Source: an uncultured Acidobacteriota bacterium
GTDB taxonomy: Bacteria; Acidobacteriota; Blastocatellia; Pyrinomonadales; Pyrinomonadaceae
Length of the DNA: 64,000 bases
Direction of reading: 5' to 3'
Assembly (NCBI GenBank): GCA_902826795.1
Contig: CADEGD010000002.1
Coordinates: 69,552 to 133,551, forward strand
Shown piece after piece: positions 17,914-26,143 of this stretch (positions within the stretch are counted from its first letter, which is position 1; every line of letters begins with the position of its first letter). The position numbers were made by a program, and so were the translations under genes. The notes under the pieces were generated by a model. The model ran no database searches and had not been told where the DNA came from. It saw nothing but the letters and a program-made list of their open reading frames with translations.

Positions 17914-18491
17914 GCGAAATTTCGGAAACTCGGAAAAAAATTATTGAGACGGCAGCGCGTCTGTTGCTCGAGAGCGACGGGCAAGGCGTTCGGATGGCAG
18001 ATATCGCGAAAGCATCCGGCATCTCGCGGCAAGCGGTATATCTTCACTTCCCTACGCGAGGCGAACTGATGATCGCGGCGGTGCGGCATCTGGACGATGT
18101 TTACGGGCTCGACGAGCGGGTGCAAAATTTCCGGGGTGCTAGGACGGGCTCTGAGATGCTGGAAACTTTCGTTGAGTTCTGGGGAAACTACATCCCAAAG
18201 ATCTTTGGCGTGGCAAAGGCGCTAATGGTCCTTCGGGATAACGATCCAGCGGCGGCATCCGCGTGGGAGGACCGTATGAACTCCGTCCGCGGCGGCTGCC
18301 GACGTACGATCGAGACGATCGAACACGAGGGACTGCTCTCGCCCGACTGGAGCGTCGACGAGGCCGTCGATGTCATGTGGACGATCCTGTCGATCCAGAA
18401 TTGGGAGCGGCTCACGCTGGAGTGCGGGTGGACGACGGATCAGTACGTCGAGCGGACGAAAAGTCTCCTGACTAAAGGGCTTCTTCGATAG
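17907..18491 (+). CDS. TetR family transcriptional regulator
   Basis: A 194-residue repressor-type regulator. The N-terminal helix-turn-helix is clear: RKKIIETAARLLLESDGQGVRMADIAKASGISRQAVYLHFPTRGELMIAAV (residues about 9-60), with GISRQAVYLHF as recognition helix. The rest is a helical ligand-binding and dimerisation domain. ATG 17907 is chosen because it gives the usual short N-terminal arm; it lies inside the third operator copy, so bound repressor would block initiation directly. Probable targets are itself and the divergent oxidoreductase/DUF1772 pair. The effector is unknown. Confidence 0.92.
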   Translation: MSSEISETRKKIIETAARLLLESDGQGVRMADIAKASGISRQAVYLHFPTRGELMIAAVRHLDDVYGLDERVQNFRGARTGSEMLETFVEFWGNYIPKIFGVAKALMVLRDNDPAAASAWEDRMNSVRGGCRRTIETIEHEGLLSPDWSVDEAVDVMWTILSIQNWERLTLECGWTTDQYVERTKSLLTKGLLR

Positions 18492-18499
18492 GTTACTTA

Positions 18500-18534
18500 A
18501 ACAAGGGAGGCGGTCAGTGAGACCGCTCCTTGTT
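18500..18534. terminator. hairpin at the convergent gene ends
   Basis: AACAAGGGAGGCGGTC (18500-18515) and GACCGCTCCTTGTT (18521-18534) pair with two single-base bulges across a 5-base loop. It lies between the TetR stop and the stop of the opposite gene and includes the last codons of the latter. No strong T-run is visible on either side. Confidence 0.55.
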
Positions 18535-19317
18535 GCCTGTAAGCAGCGTTACCTTTACCGAAAACCGGAACGAGAGACTGCCGTCTTCATCGTCGATCAA
18601 TTGAACAAGTTTTTCAGTCACGCGGAACCGGTCATCGTCAGACAAAGTTTCAAGCCAGACGGGCAGAAGAAAGTCAGAAACGAGCGGCGAGCCGACGAAC
18701 TCGGCGCCGTTTTCAAACTCAAATATTTCGGTGGTTGATTCGGTTTTGATGTCTTTTAAGCCGGCATTCTCGGCGATCTCTTCGATCTTTGAGACGCTTG
18801 GGATCTGCGAGATCATCGCTTCGGCGGCGTGGCCGTGTTCGCCAAGATCTTCGTTGAACAACACTTCCCAAAGTAAAGAAAAGATCTCACCAAAACTTCC
18901 GGCGGACGGCAAGACGATGCCGACTTCCGCGCTTGGGCGTGCAACTCGAACCGCCTCAGCAATGAAATCCGCAATGCTTTCCGGCCGCGTGAAGCTGGCA
19001 TCGGCCACGACGGCGTCGAACGAATCGTCATCGAAATCGCCTTCGGCAAACTCGATAGCCGAGCTTGTCGCAACACCTTTATCGCGGGCAATATTCAGCA
19101 AGTCCGGATTTTCGCACGTCGCAAACATCTTTATTTTGTCGTCGACCTTTTCGCGGATCGCGATGCAGTGGTCGCCTGTTCCAGCGTTGATATAAAGAAT
19201 GCTCGCGGCGTCTTTAAAGCCGACATGCTTGTCGATCAGGTCTGTAAATCGACGAGTCCAGTTTTCATTGATCTCTAGGTCTCGCACAAAGGCGAGTTCC
19301 CTTTCCGTTTTTGCCAT
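18514..19317 (-). CDS. SAM-dependent methyltransferase-like protein
   Basis: A 267-residue, acidic protein. ASILYINAGTGDHCIAIREK (about 38-57) fits motif I of class I methyltransferases (hydrophobic strand then GxGxG-like turn, here NAGTGD). FAEGDFDDDSFDAVVADASFTRP fits motifs II to IV, and VRVARPSAEVGIVLPS fits the following strand. The C-terminal third (about 170-267) is strand-rich and unassigned. Motif I is weak, so the substrate and even activity are uncertain. Confidence 0.72.
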   Translation of the reverse strand: MAKTERELAFVRDLEINENWTRRFTDLIDKHVGFKDAASILYINAGTGDHCIAIREKVDDKIKMFATCENPDLLNIARDKGVATSSAIEFAEGDFDDDSFDAVVADASFTRPESIADFIAEAVRVARPSAEVGIVLPSAGSFGEIFSLLWEVLFNEDLGEHGHAAEAMISQIPSVSKIEEIAENAGLKDIKTESTTEIFEFENGAEFVGSPLVSDFLLPVWLETLSDDDRFRVTEKLVQLIDDEDGSLSFRFSVKVTLLTGNKERSH

Positions 19318-19365
19318 GCCTCTATTTTCTCACACCGCAGGCGAAATGCTAGGCTGTTATTTTCT

Positions 19366-20139
19366 ATGGCAAAGAACGTAAGGGACTTGTTCGACCTGTC
19401 GGGTAAGACGGCGATCGTAACCGGCGGATCTCGCGGGATCGGTAAGGAAATGGCCGAGGGATTGGCGGAAGCCGGTGCAAATGTGATGCTATGCGCTCGT
19501 CGGGCGGAATGGCTTGATGAAACAGTCGCGGAATTTGCGGAACGCGGATTCAGCGCCGCAGGAAAGACGTGCGATGTGTCGAAGGCCGAGGAAGTTCAGG
19601 AGTTGATCGATGAGACGGTTTCGCGATTCGAATCGGTCGATGTTCTCGTAAACAACGCTGGAATCTCGTGGGGTGCGATGCCCGAGGATATGCCAGTCGA
19701 GCAGTGGCAAAAGGTGATCGACGTAAACCTTACCGGCTGCTTTTTGATGGCGCAGGCCGCGGGCCGGCAGATGCTCAAACAGGGTTCCGGTTCGATCATC
19801 AACATCGCCTCCATTGCGGGGCTTACCTCATCGGCCAACGGCCCGTTCTATGCCGGGTATGTCGCGAGCAAGGCCGGCCTGATCGGGTTGACGCGTGAGC
19901 TGGCGGCAAGTTGGGGACGCAAAGGCATCCGCGTAAATGCTATCGCCCCGGGCTTTTTTCACTCGCGTCTTGCCGACGCCGTCATCGACATTTACGAGCG
20001 ATCGATCCAAGAGAACAACGTCATCCCGCGAGTCGGTAATGAAGGCGAATTGAAAGGTGTCGCAGTATTCCTTGCGTCGGACGCATCCAGCTACATCACC
20101 GGTCAGACGATCGCGGTGGATGGAGGTATGACCGTTTAG
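19366..20139 (+). CDS. SDR family oxidoreductase (3-oxoacyl-ACP reductase/gluconate dehydrogenase-like)
   Basis: A 257-residue classical short-chain dehydrogenase. FDLSGKTAIVTGGSRGIGKEMAEGLAEAGANV has the TGxxxGIG cofactor loop; MLCARR suggests NADP(H) preference. NNAGISWG, SIINIASIAG (catalytic serine region), YVASK (catalytic tyrosine and lysine) and IRVNAIAPGFF follow in order, and YITGQTIAVDGGM closes the fold. The FDLSGK opening is frequent in gluconate 5-dehydrogenase-like members. The true substrate is not readable. Confidence 0.92.
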   Translation: MAKNVRDLFDLSGKTAIVTGGSRGIGKEMAEGLAEAGANVMLCARRAEWLDETVAEFAERGFSAAGKTCDVSKAEEVQELIDETVSRFESVDVLVNNAGISWGAMPEDMPVEQWQKVIDVNLTGCFLMAQAAGRQMLKQGSGSIINIASIAGLTSSANGPFYAGYVASKAGLIGLTRELAASWGRKGIRVNAIAPGFFHSRLADAVIDIYERSIQENNVIPRVGNEGELKGVAVFLASDASSYITGQTIAVDGGMTV

Positions 20140-20140
20140 A

Positions 20141-20163
20141 GGAACGCAGACATTCTTGTCCGC
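20141..20163. repeat. dispersed short hairpin repeat (GGAACGC type), copy 2
   Basis: It begins GGAACGCAGACATTC and ends TTGTCCGC, one base different from the copy at 3407-3429. It starts one base after the SDR stop codon and ends 11 bases before the transporter start. The changed base weakens the stem by one pair. Confidence 0.65.
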
Positions 20164-20174
20164 ACTCTTCGATT

Positions 20175-20891
20175 ATGGAAGAACTACTTGCTCCAACTTC
20201 CGAACAATCGGCGGTCGCCGTCCTGCTGATCGGCTTTATCTTTGGCCTTTATCACGCGATCGAGGCCGATCACCTCGCGGCCGTTTCCGCGATCGTCAGC
20301 GAACACAAGAACGTACTGACGGCTTCAGTCATCGGTGGTTTTTGGGGACTCGGGCACACGATCTCGCTCTTTATCGTAGGTGCGTTGGTGATCTTTGTGA
20401 AGGTTCAAATCTCCGAAAGCACAGAAGGAATTCTCGAAGGGATCGTCGGAATCATGCTCGTACTGCTCGGACTAAACGCGATACGAAAGATCTTTACAGC
20501 CGAGAAGGTTCATACTCATACGCACGAGCACGACGGACACGAACACAGCCACGTCCATCTTCATAACGACGAAAAGGCTGAGACGTCGCACCACCGCTTC
20601 GCTCCAAGATCGATACTTGTGGGAATGATCCACGGACTTGCCGGAAGTGCAGGCTTGATGCTGCTCGTGCTTCCGACGATCTCGTCAGCCGCTGTCGCAT
20701 TACTCTACATCGCGATCTTCGGCGTCGGCTCGATCGCTGGCATGATGATAATGAGTCTGCTGATGGGCTTGCCGCTCTATTTCACCGCGGACCGATTCGT
20801 CGCGATCAACAAGGGTATTCGCTTGCTCGCCGGTGCTTTTAGTCTTGTCTGGGGAGCACTTCTGATCAATGAGAAGTTCTTTCCGGCTTAG
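20175..20891 (+). CDS. nickel/cobalt transporter, NiCoT/UreH-like
   Basis: A 238-residue membrane protein with about six helices. The first helix carries HAIEADH (residues about 30-36), matching the HX4DH nickel-binding signature of the NiCoT family. FWGLGHTISLFIVG is the second conserved helix. The central loop is strikingly histidine-rich (VHTHTHEHDGHEHSHVHLH), as in many metal transporters. MIHGLAGSAGLMLLVLP and FGVGSIAGMMIMS form later conserved helices. Direction of transport and metal are inferred. No metalloenzyme gene lies nearby. Confidence 0.88.
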   Translation: MEELLAPTSEQSAVAVLLIGFIFGLYHAIEADHLAAVSAIVSEHKNVLTASVIGGFWGLGHTISLFIVGALVIFVKVQISESTEGILEGIVGIMLVLLGLNAIRKIFTAEKVHTHTHEHDGHEHSHVHLHNDEKAETSHHRFAPRSILVGMIHGLAGSAGLMLLVLPTISSAAVALLYIAIFGVGSIAGMMIMSLLMGLPLYFTADRFVAINKGIRLLAGAFSLVWGALLINEKFFPA

Positions 20892-20975
20892 CGACGGAAT
20901 CTAATAGAGTTAATCAGTTAAGAGTTCGAGTAACTGTTAACTGAAAACTTTAGAACTGTTAACTGTTAGAAAAAC
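20892..20975. other. intergenic stretch with 12-base direct repeats
   Basis: Between convergent genes. AACTGTTAACTG occurs twice (20932-20943 and 20954-20965), and related AGTTAA words surround them. GTTAAC inside each copy is palindromic, so several small hairpins are possible. I see no gene here. Confidence 0.5.
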
Positions 20976-21611
20976 TTACTTCACGAAGTGAAACTCTCCG
21001 AAGCGTTCAGGGACATGAAAGTTCGGCTGCTCGGTCATTGTCGGTGACCACGCCAGATATCCTCGGTCAGGACCCTGGCCGACACACCTCAACAAATTTC
21101 CTAACCATACGTCACCCGGTTCGGGGTTTTTACCAAACGCGCTCCACGGGATCTTCATTGCGATAGTCACTCGACCGTCTTCAATCTTCGCCGCGGCTTC
21201 CATTCCAGATTTGTATTCCCAGTCAGAAACTCGCTTGCCACTTGTCGAATCGAGAGCGACGTCAAGCCACTCGCCGGTCGGGGCCGCTTCAAACTCAAAA
21301 TACTTTCTCAGTTCATTCCTATCAGGCGCCACGAACATCTCGACAACATCGCGATCCCACAGGTTGATCGCTTTTTGCTCAAGATCAGGAAACTCTGCAA
21401 CGACCAGCGGCTCGGTTTGGTTCGTCTCAAACAGAACATGCAGGGCCGAGTCGGTCCAAAGCATTCTTGCTAAGGCATGTCTGCCCTCCGGAGCTTCGAG
21501 CCCGTTCCAATATCGACGGATGCTAATCAGCTCAGCGGACGCCCACGCCAAGTGCGAAAGGTTTTCCGCAGCGAAGTCCTCCCTGCAATAGTTGACCGTG
21601 AGCGTTTGCAT
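20976..21611 (-). CDS. carbohydrate-binding family 9-like protein
   Basis: A 211-residue beta-sandwich protein without signal peptide. The order of motifs fits CBM9-like/DOMON-related domains: WNGLEAPEGRHALARMLWTDSALHVLFETNQTEP, then WDRDVVEMFVAPD, KYFEFEAAPTGEWLDVAL, VTIAMKIPWSAFGKNPEPGDVWLGNLLRC and FHVPERFGEFHF. ATG 21611 follows the DUF2156 stop after two bases, so the genes are probably coupled; a GTG at 21629 would overlap that gene. The ligand is unknown and the lack of a signal peptide argues for a cytoplasmic role. Confidence 0.85.
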   Translation of the reverse strand: MQTLTVNYCREDFAAENLSHLAWASAELISIRRYWNGLEAPEGRHALARMLWTDSALHVLFETNQTEPLVVAEFPDLEQKAINLWDRDVVEMFVAPDRNELRKYFEFEAAPTGEWLDVALDSTSGKRVSDWEYKSGMEAAAKIEDGRVTIAMKIPWSAFGKNPEPGDVWLGNLLRCVGQGPDRGYLAWSPTMTEQPNFHVPERFGEFHFVK

Positions 21612-21613
21612 TT

Positions 21614-22684
21614 CTACCCGCGCAGCCACCGATTCAAATTGCCGAACTCGGTTTGAACCGCTTTCAGTAAGCCTTTGCCAAAAACGCTGAGTGGACGGTT
21701 ATCGGCAAAGGCTGAAGCTATCGCCCACATTGTTCGTCCGGAAACTCGCGGTTCATTCGAGATCGCATAAACGGGCTCCCAATATTCGGGCATCAGTTTG
21801 GACTTGAAATGATCGAGGCCGTCGAAATTATAGAACCGCTGGCCGTGTTTTCGCATCCACGCGAGCAGAAATCTGAGCCAAGCCGGATTCTGCGTCGAGT
21901 CTATCTTTGCACGATGCGAAAGCGGCGAGATGCCGAGAGTAATATACTCAAAGCCTTCATCGCCGAGCCTTCGTATGGCGTGATCCATCATCAATTCGAC
22001 CGTGCCGTTAGGTGCCTCTGGCCGGTGCGGAAACTGTTCGGTAAGCCAGCCATTGCGTTGCGGAACAGGTGAAAGGATCAGAAATGCCTCGACGTTAGAG
22101 TCTCGTTCCGCGACGAACACACGACGGTTTTCGAGGCGTTCGAGCGTTTCCGGCTCGATAACGAAATGCAGAGGTGGAAGCCCTTTCGTCGCGAGCCACG
22201 CGTCGAGACATTCGCGCAACGCCGAATCGTTGTGAGCCCGTTCGACCGTCCATTCGCTGATCGTCACGCCCTTGTTTCGAGCCCGGTTGAATTGTTGGCG
22301 AAGCGATCTTTTAGCATCTACGATCGACGCCCATCGGGCGGGGTGCCAAACGGGTTGTCCCCCGAGAGAAACCTGAGAATACGTTGGCGACTCGTGATAG
22401 ACGGCTTCAAGCCTGGCTTCGGCCCCAAAGTAACAGACCGATTCGCCGCTTCTCGCGGCTTCATTCTCGAACGCGGATGCGACTTCCGCCAGCGAATGTC
22501 GCGGGCACACCGGAGCACCTGCCACAACTCTAACGCCTTTTGATGTGACGTAACCTACTACTGACTCTCCATCGTTGCCGAACCAATGCTGGATTCCCGG
22601 ATTCACTATCTGAAAACACGTACTATTCCAACCGTGTCTCAAAACGAGATCCCGGGCGCGTCGAAATTCGGAAGTGTCCGACAT
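21614..22684 (-). CDS. DUF2156 (MprF C-terminal-like) acyltransferase-fold protein
   Basis: A 356-residue soluble protein of the DUF2156 family, with the GNAT-like fold of the lysyltransferase domain of MprF. FQIVNPGIQHWFG and GYVTSKGVRVVAGAPVCP open the domain; LRQQFNRARNKGVTISEW, NGWLTEQFPHRPEAPNGTVELMMDHAIRRL and ITLGISPLSHR are the later motifs, and NFDGLDHFKSKLMPEYWEPVY is a strong family signature. The membrane flippase part of MprF is missing. It begins three bases after the UbiB-like kinase stop. A role in lipid modification is inference. Confidence 0.87.
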   Translation of the reverse strand: MSDTSEFRRARDLVLRHGWNSTCFQIVNPGIQHWFGNDGESVVGYVTSKGVRVVAGAPVCPRHSLAEVASAFENEAARSGESVCYFGAEARLEAVYHESPTYSQVSLGGQPVWHPARWASIVDAKRSLRQQFNRARNKGVTISEWTVERAHNDSALRECLDAWLATKGLPPLHFVIEPETLERLENRRVFVAERDSNVEAFLILSPVPQRNGWLTEQFPHRPEAPNGTVELMMDHAIRRLGDEGFEYITLGISPLSHRAKIDSTQNPAWLRFLLAWMRKHGQRFYNFDGLDHFKSKLMPEYWEPVYAISNEPRVSGRTMWAIASAFADNRPLSVFGKGLLKAVQTEFGNLNRWLRG

Positions 22685-22687
22685 AGG

Positions 22688-24418
22688 CTATTGGCTATTG
22701 AGAACAGTTTTGAACGCCATCTTCGCGAGCTTCCACGTGCGGCTCCAGTCGATCTTGCCTTCTTCATCACGGCCCATGATCTTGTTGACGAAGAGCTTGC
22801 GGAAGTCGGCACCCTCGCGGCGAAGCATAAACTCTTTCGCGTAGGGTTTCGCCGTTTCGAAGAAGTTGAACTCAGGGTCGGTGATGATGCCGATGCCTTC
22901 AAGCGTCATCAGCGCGCGCATAATGTATGTGAAATTCGACGGAAGGCGGAACGGATAATCGTACATCACGTCCGCCAGATCGTACGTCAGCTCTTTGAAG
23001 TTTACGTCCTTGAGTTTCAGGTTGAGATGAAACTCGAACATCTTCTCGACCACCGGACGAACCGCCGCCGCATCGACGCCGGGTTTGAGGAAATTGAGGT
23101 CGATAAGATCCTGTGCAATGCCCGCCGGATCTTTGCTGACGACGTGGAAAAACGCATCGATCATTTTCGACTGCAGCTCGGGTGTAATACGGCCGACCAT
23201 TCCGAAATCGAAGAACGCAAGACGGCCGTCTTCCATGACGAGAAGATTGCCGGGATGCGGATCGGCGTGGAAGAATCCGTCCTCAAGCAGCTGCTTGAGA
23301 TAGGTCTTGATCAAAAGGCGATTCACTTTCTCGGGCGAAATGCCGCGTCTTGCCTGGCCTTCGAGATCGGTGACCTTGGTGCCGTTGATAAACTCCATCG
23401 TGAGCACTTTCGACGTGGTCGCGTTCCAATAGATCTTCGGTACGTGAATGTTGTCCCACCGCTGAAAGTTTTCGCGGAATCTCTCAGCGTTGCGCCCTTC
23501 GGCGGCGTAGTCCATCTCTTCGTGAATCGTCTCGTTAAACTCGCGAAGCATACCGGACCAATCCGCATTCTCATTCAACTGCGGATATCGCTCGGCAAAG
23601 TTTGCAACTTTTTTGAGGATCTCAAGATCGCCTTTGATAGTGGCTTCAAGATTAGGACGCTGAACCTTTACAGCAACCTCTTCCCCGGAATGCAGACGGG
23701 CGCGATAAACCTGTCCGAGCGAGGCTGCGGCAACAGGTTCGAGTTCGAACTCCTTGTACACCTCGTTGATCTTTAGGCCGAGCTCTTTCTCGATGCGGGC
23801 GAACGCGATCTCGTTCGCAAACGGCGGAACGTTGTCCTGCAATTCGCCGAGAGCGATCACGAACGGAAGCGGCAGCAGATCGGCTCGGGTGCCCATCGAT
23901 TGGCCGATCTTGATGAATGTCGGCCCGAGTTCGATCAGCTTATCTTTGAGCCAGATCGCTTGCTTCTGCTGATTACTTTCGCGGTTCGTCTCGCTCCCGA
24001 TAAAGAACCACTTCAACATCAGCATCAACCGGTGAAGAAACCACAGCCTTACGCCGTATAACTTTTCGCCGTAAACGGCAGCACGCGTTAAACGTTCGGC
24101 GGTCTGCATTCGGCCTTTCGCGTGGCGAAGCAAGCCCTTTCGGTGCATCTCGTATTGATCGAGGTAAAGATAAAGCGCCAGCTTTCCGATAACCGCCGAA
24201 ACGTGAAATATGCGAAACCATCCGCGGATGCCGGTGTATCGCCGTTCGACCTCCGCCTCTTTGCCGGTCAGAAACTTCTCTTTCACAATGAGCTGATCGT
24301 TACTTACGAATTTCGCGATCGGTAGATCGGCCGTCGCGATCATCTCTTGATGGCCGTTGCCGTTAGCCTTAGCCGGCTCTGCCACTGCTATCGCTCTGTT
24401 TTCTACTATCTCTTTCAT
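22688..24418 (-). CDS. ABC1/UbiB family atypical kinase
   Basis: A 576-residue member of the ABC1/ADCK/UbiB family, linked to isoprenoid quinone metabolism in other bacteria. The family KxGQ motif is in LGPTFIKIGQSMGTRADLLP; the alanine-rich loop is AAASLGQVYRARL; VAVKVQRP has the ATP-site lysine; DGFFHADPHPGNLLV has the catalytic aspartate and asparagine; and FFDFGMVG replaces DFG. A TTG at 24442 begins a longer frame; ATG 24418 looks better. The last 30 residues are hydrophilic, so membrane anchoring is not evident. It is followed closely by two genes in the same direction. Confidence 0.92.
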   Translation of the reverse strand: MKEIVENRAIAVAEPAKANGNGHQEMIATADLPIAKFVSNDQLIVKEKFLTGKEAEVERRYTGIRGWFRIFHVSAVIGKLALYLYLDQYEMHRKGLLRHAKGRMQTAERLTRAAVYGEKLYGVRLWFLHRLMLMLKWFFIGSETNRESNQQKQAIWLKDKLIELGPTFIKIGQSMGTRADLLPLPFVIALGELQDNVPPFANEIAFARIEKELGLKINEVYKEFELEPVAAASLGQVYRARLHSGEEVAVKVQRPNLEATIKGDLEILKKVANFAERYPQLNENADWSGMLREFNETIHEEMDYAAEGRNAERFRENFQRWDNIHVPKIYWNATTSKVLTMEFINGTKVTDLEGQARRGISPEKVNRLLIKTYLKQLLEDGFFHADPHPGNLLVMEDGRLAFFDFGMVGRITPELQSKMIDAFFHVVSKDPAGIAQDLIDLNFLKPGVDAAAVRPVVEKMFEFHLNLKLKDVNFKELTYDLADVMYDYPFRLPSNFTYIMRALMTLEGIGIITDPEFNFFETAKPYAKEFMLRREGADFRKLFVNKIMGRDEEGKIDWSRTWKLAKMAFKTVLNSQ

Positions 24419-24495
24419 CAAGCTACTTTCTTCACCGCTCAAGCCCTTTTCGATGCGAATCCTTATATCTAGTGTTCGCTGTTATGTTGAACGAT

Positions 24496-24911
24496 CTATT
24501 CCGGCAACAGTTCAAACGAATCGCAATGCTCGGGCTTGAAATGCTGAAATGCCGTCGGTCAACAGTCAGGATCGTCCTGAAGTTCAGCCGCTCAGCCATC
24601 GCAACAATGCATGCGTCTACGAAGTCTATGTTCTGGTCGTTGTATTTGCGGAGAATTTCAGCCGAGCGGGTGTAGTCAATGATCTCGGGAACTACAAGCT
24701 CGTAGGCAAACGTGTCAATTGATTCCAGGAACCGAGCCATCGCATATATTCCCAACCTCGAAGAGATCAAGAATGTGGCTTCCGTTATGGCGGGGACGGG
24801 CAGTAAGATTCGGCCTCTGTAAGACCGCGTTGTCGATAAAACCGCCGCGTGGTGCTCGTCGGTTGAATCCACAAGACCATAGAGAAAACCAGTATCGAGG
24901 AGCGAGATCAA
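24496..24911 (-). pseudogene. PIN-domain toxin with a 3' frameshift (VapC-like)
   Basis: A PIN ribonuclease toxin of about 138 residues if one base is restored. MISLLDTGFLYGLVDSTDEHH supplies the first acidic residue, VPAITEATFL the conserved glutamate, and NIDFVDACIVAMAERL and ILTVDRRHFSI the later acidic residues. After HFSI the reading frame is lost near 24545; the other frame continues FKPEHCDSFELLPE and stops at 24496-24498, exactly a normal PIN ending. In the frame as given, translation runs on to 24432 into the UbiB gene with an unrelated tail. The acidic active site precedes the break, so partial activity is possible. Its ATG overlaps the antitoxin stop by four bases. Confidence 0.82.
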
Positions 24912-25180
24912 TCTCCCCCTCCGAAGCCTCCCGGCATCTTGATCGCGTCTCTTAGAATCTCGCTATGGCGCTCTGCGGTATCCGTTGTTCCACTTGAAAA
25001 CATGCCGGCAAGTTTGAGAAGCGGGTGGGGTTGCAGCTCCTCTCGATACTCAGGAAACTCGTCCCGTACCTTTTCTTCTAAAAGGCCGCTCGCAACCTCC
25101 GAGAGTCCAAGGTCTTGTTCAAAAGCTCTTTTTCGGATGAGTCGCTCCGCCCTTTCTGTCAATGTAATCGTGATGCTCAT
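24908..25180 (-). CDS. antitoxin of the PIN toxin module
   Basis: A 90-residue protein directly before the PIN toxin, overlapping it by four bases (ATGA), as toxin-antitoxin pairs do. The N-terminus MSITITLTERAERLIRKRAFEQDLGLSEVASGLLEEKV looks like a ribbon-helix-helix-type DNA-binding segment, and the C-terminus HPLLKLAGMFSSGTTDTAERHSEILRD is the toxin-binding type seen with PIN partners. It starts seven bases after ribF, so it may ride on that operon and also regulate itself. Confidence 0.83.
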   Translation of the reverse strand: MSITITLTERAERLIRKRAFEQDLGLSEVASGLLEEKVRDEFPEYREELQPHPLLKLAGMFSSGTTDTAERHSEILRDAIKMPGGFGGGD

Positions 25181-25187
25181 AACTCAC

Positions 25188-26141
25188 CTAAAGCAAATCT
25201 AGCATATTCCGTACGCCGTCATGTCTGAAATAGTTTAGGGCTCGGGCAGAATCGCGTGAGATCTGCGCCTTTAACTCATCTATTCCGTTGAACTTACGCT
25301 CGTCACGGATCCGATGCAGAAAGCGGACTCGGAGAACGTCGCCGTAGAGGTCGCCGTCAAAGTCGAAGATGTAGCTTTCGATGGACGGCTCAAGGTCTTT
25401 GCCGAAGGTAGGACGAACGCCGACGTTGGTTATGCTTCGCCGCCACGTGCCATCGACGAGAGTTGCGGTTGCATAGACGCCAAACTTCGGAATCACGCGG
25501 TTGTGCGGACGGAGATTCGCCGTCGGAAATCCGATCGTGTGGCCGCGGCGATCACCACGGACGATGACGCCTTCGATTCCGTAAGGCCGGCCAAGCATTC
25601 GGCGTGCAAGATTTATTCTGCCTTCCGATAGCAGCTGCCGGATCTTAGAAGAACTTATCCGCTGTCCGCGAAGGACGACTTCAGGCACTTCGTCGGCAAC
25701 AAAGCCTAGTTCTCCGGCCATCTTTCGCAGCAGATCGATGTTTCCCCCGCGGCCCCTGCCGAACGCGAAGCCCTTGCCAAGATATACCTCTTTCGCCTGC
25801 AGCCGCTCATGCACAACCTGTGAGAGAAAGTCTTCAGCCGGGCTGGATGCGAACTCTTTATCGAAGGGGATCACGATTACCTGTTCGATTCCGAGAACTT
25901 CGAAGTTGGCAAGCCGCTGATCGAGCGTTTGCAAAAGCGGCGGGGCAGACTCTGGATGAAGCACCGCCCGCGGATGCGGATCAAAAGTGATGGCCGTCGC
26001 GTGAGCACCGGTCGCCGCGGCTCGCTCCGCGACGGTCTGCATTATCTGTTGGTGGCCGAGGTGCAGTCCGTCGAAGACGCCGAGCGTAAGCACCGTCGGG
26101 CGCTGGATATTCGCATTCTCGGTTCCGTGAAAGATCTTCAT
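25188..26141 (-). CDS. ribF: bifunctional riboflavin kinase/FAD synthetase
   Basis: A 317-residue enzyme that makes FMN from riboflavin and then FAD. The FAD synthetase half comes first: VLTLGVFDGLHLGHQQIM carries the nucleotidyltransferase GxFDGxHxGH motif, followed by FDPHP and the ISSSKIRQLL motif. The riboflavin kinase half (about 185-305) has IGFPTANLRPHNRVIPKFGVYA and ESYIFDFDGDLYGDVLRVRFLHRIRDERKF. Length is normal. It starts two bases after a small lipoprotein gene and precedes a toxin-antitoxin module. ribBX, an earlier step of the same pathway, lies at 47534-48658. Confidence 0.96.
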   Translation of the reverse strand: MKIFHGTENANIQRPTVLTLGVFDGLHLGHQQIMQTVAERAAATGAHATAITFDPHPRAVLHPESAPPLLQTLDQRLANFEVLGIEQVIVIPFDKEFASSPAEDFLSQVVHERLQAKEVYLGKGFAFGRGRGGNIDLLRKMAGELGFVADEVPEVVLRGQRISSSKIRQLLSEGRINLARRMLGRPYGIEGVIVRGDRRGHTIGFPTANLRPHNRVIPKFGVYATATLVDGTWRRSITNVGVRPTFGKDLEPSIESYIFDFDGDLYGDVLRVRFLHRIRDERKFNGIDELKAQISRDSARALNYFRHDGVRNMLDLL

Positions 26142-26143
26142 TT

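Noticed and set aside
18514-19317. Calling the methyltransferase-like gene a specific enzyme such as UbiE
   Set aside because: The SAM motif is weak and the C-terminal third is not assignable.
22586-23776. A 396-codon plus-strand open frame opposite the UbiB-like gene
   Set aside because: The minus-strand protein has all kinase motifs; the opposite frame is a by-product of its codon bias.
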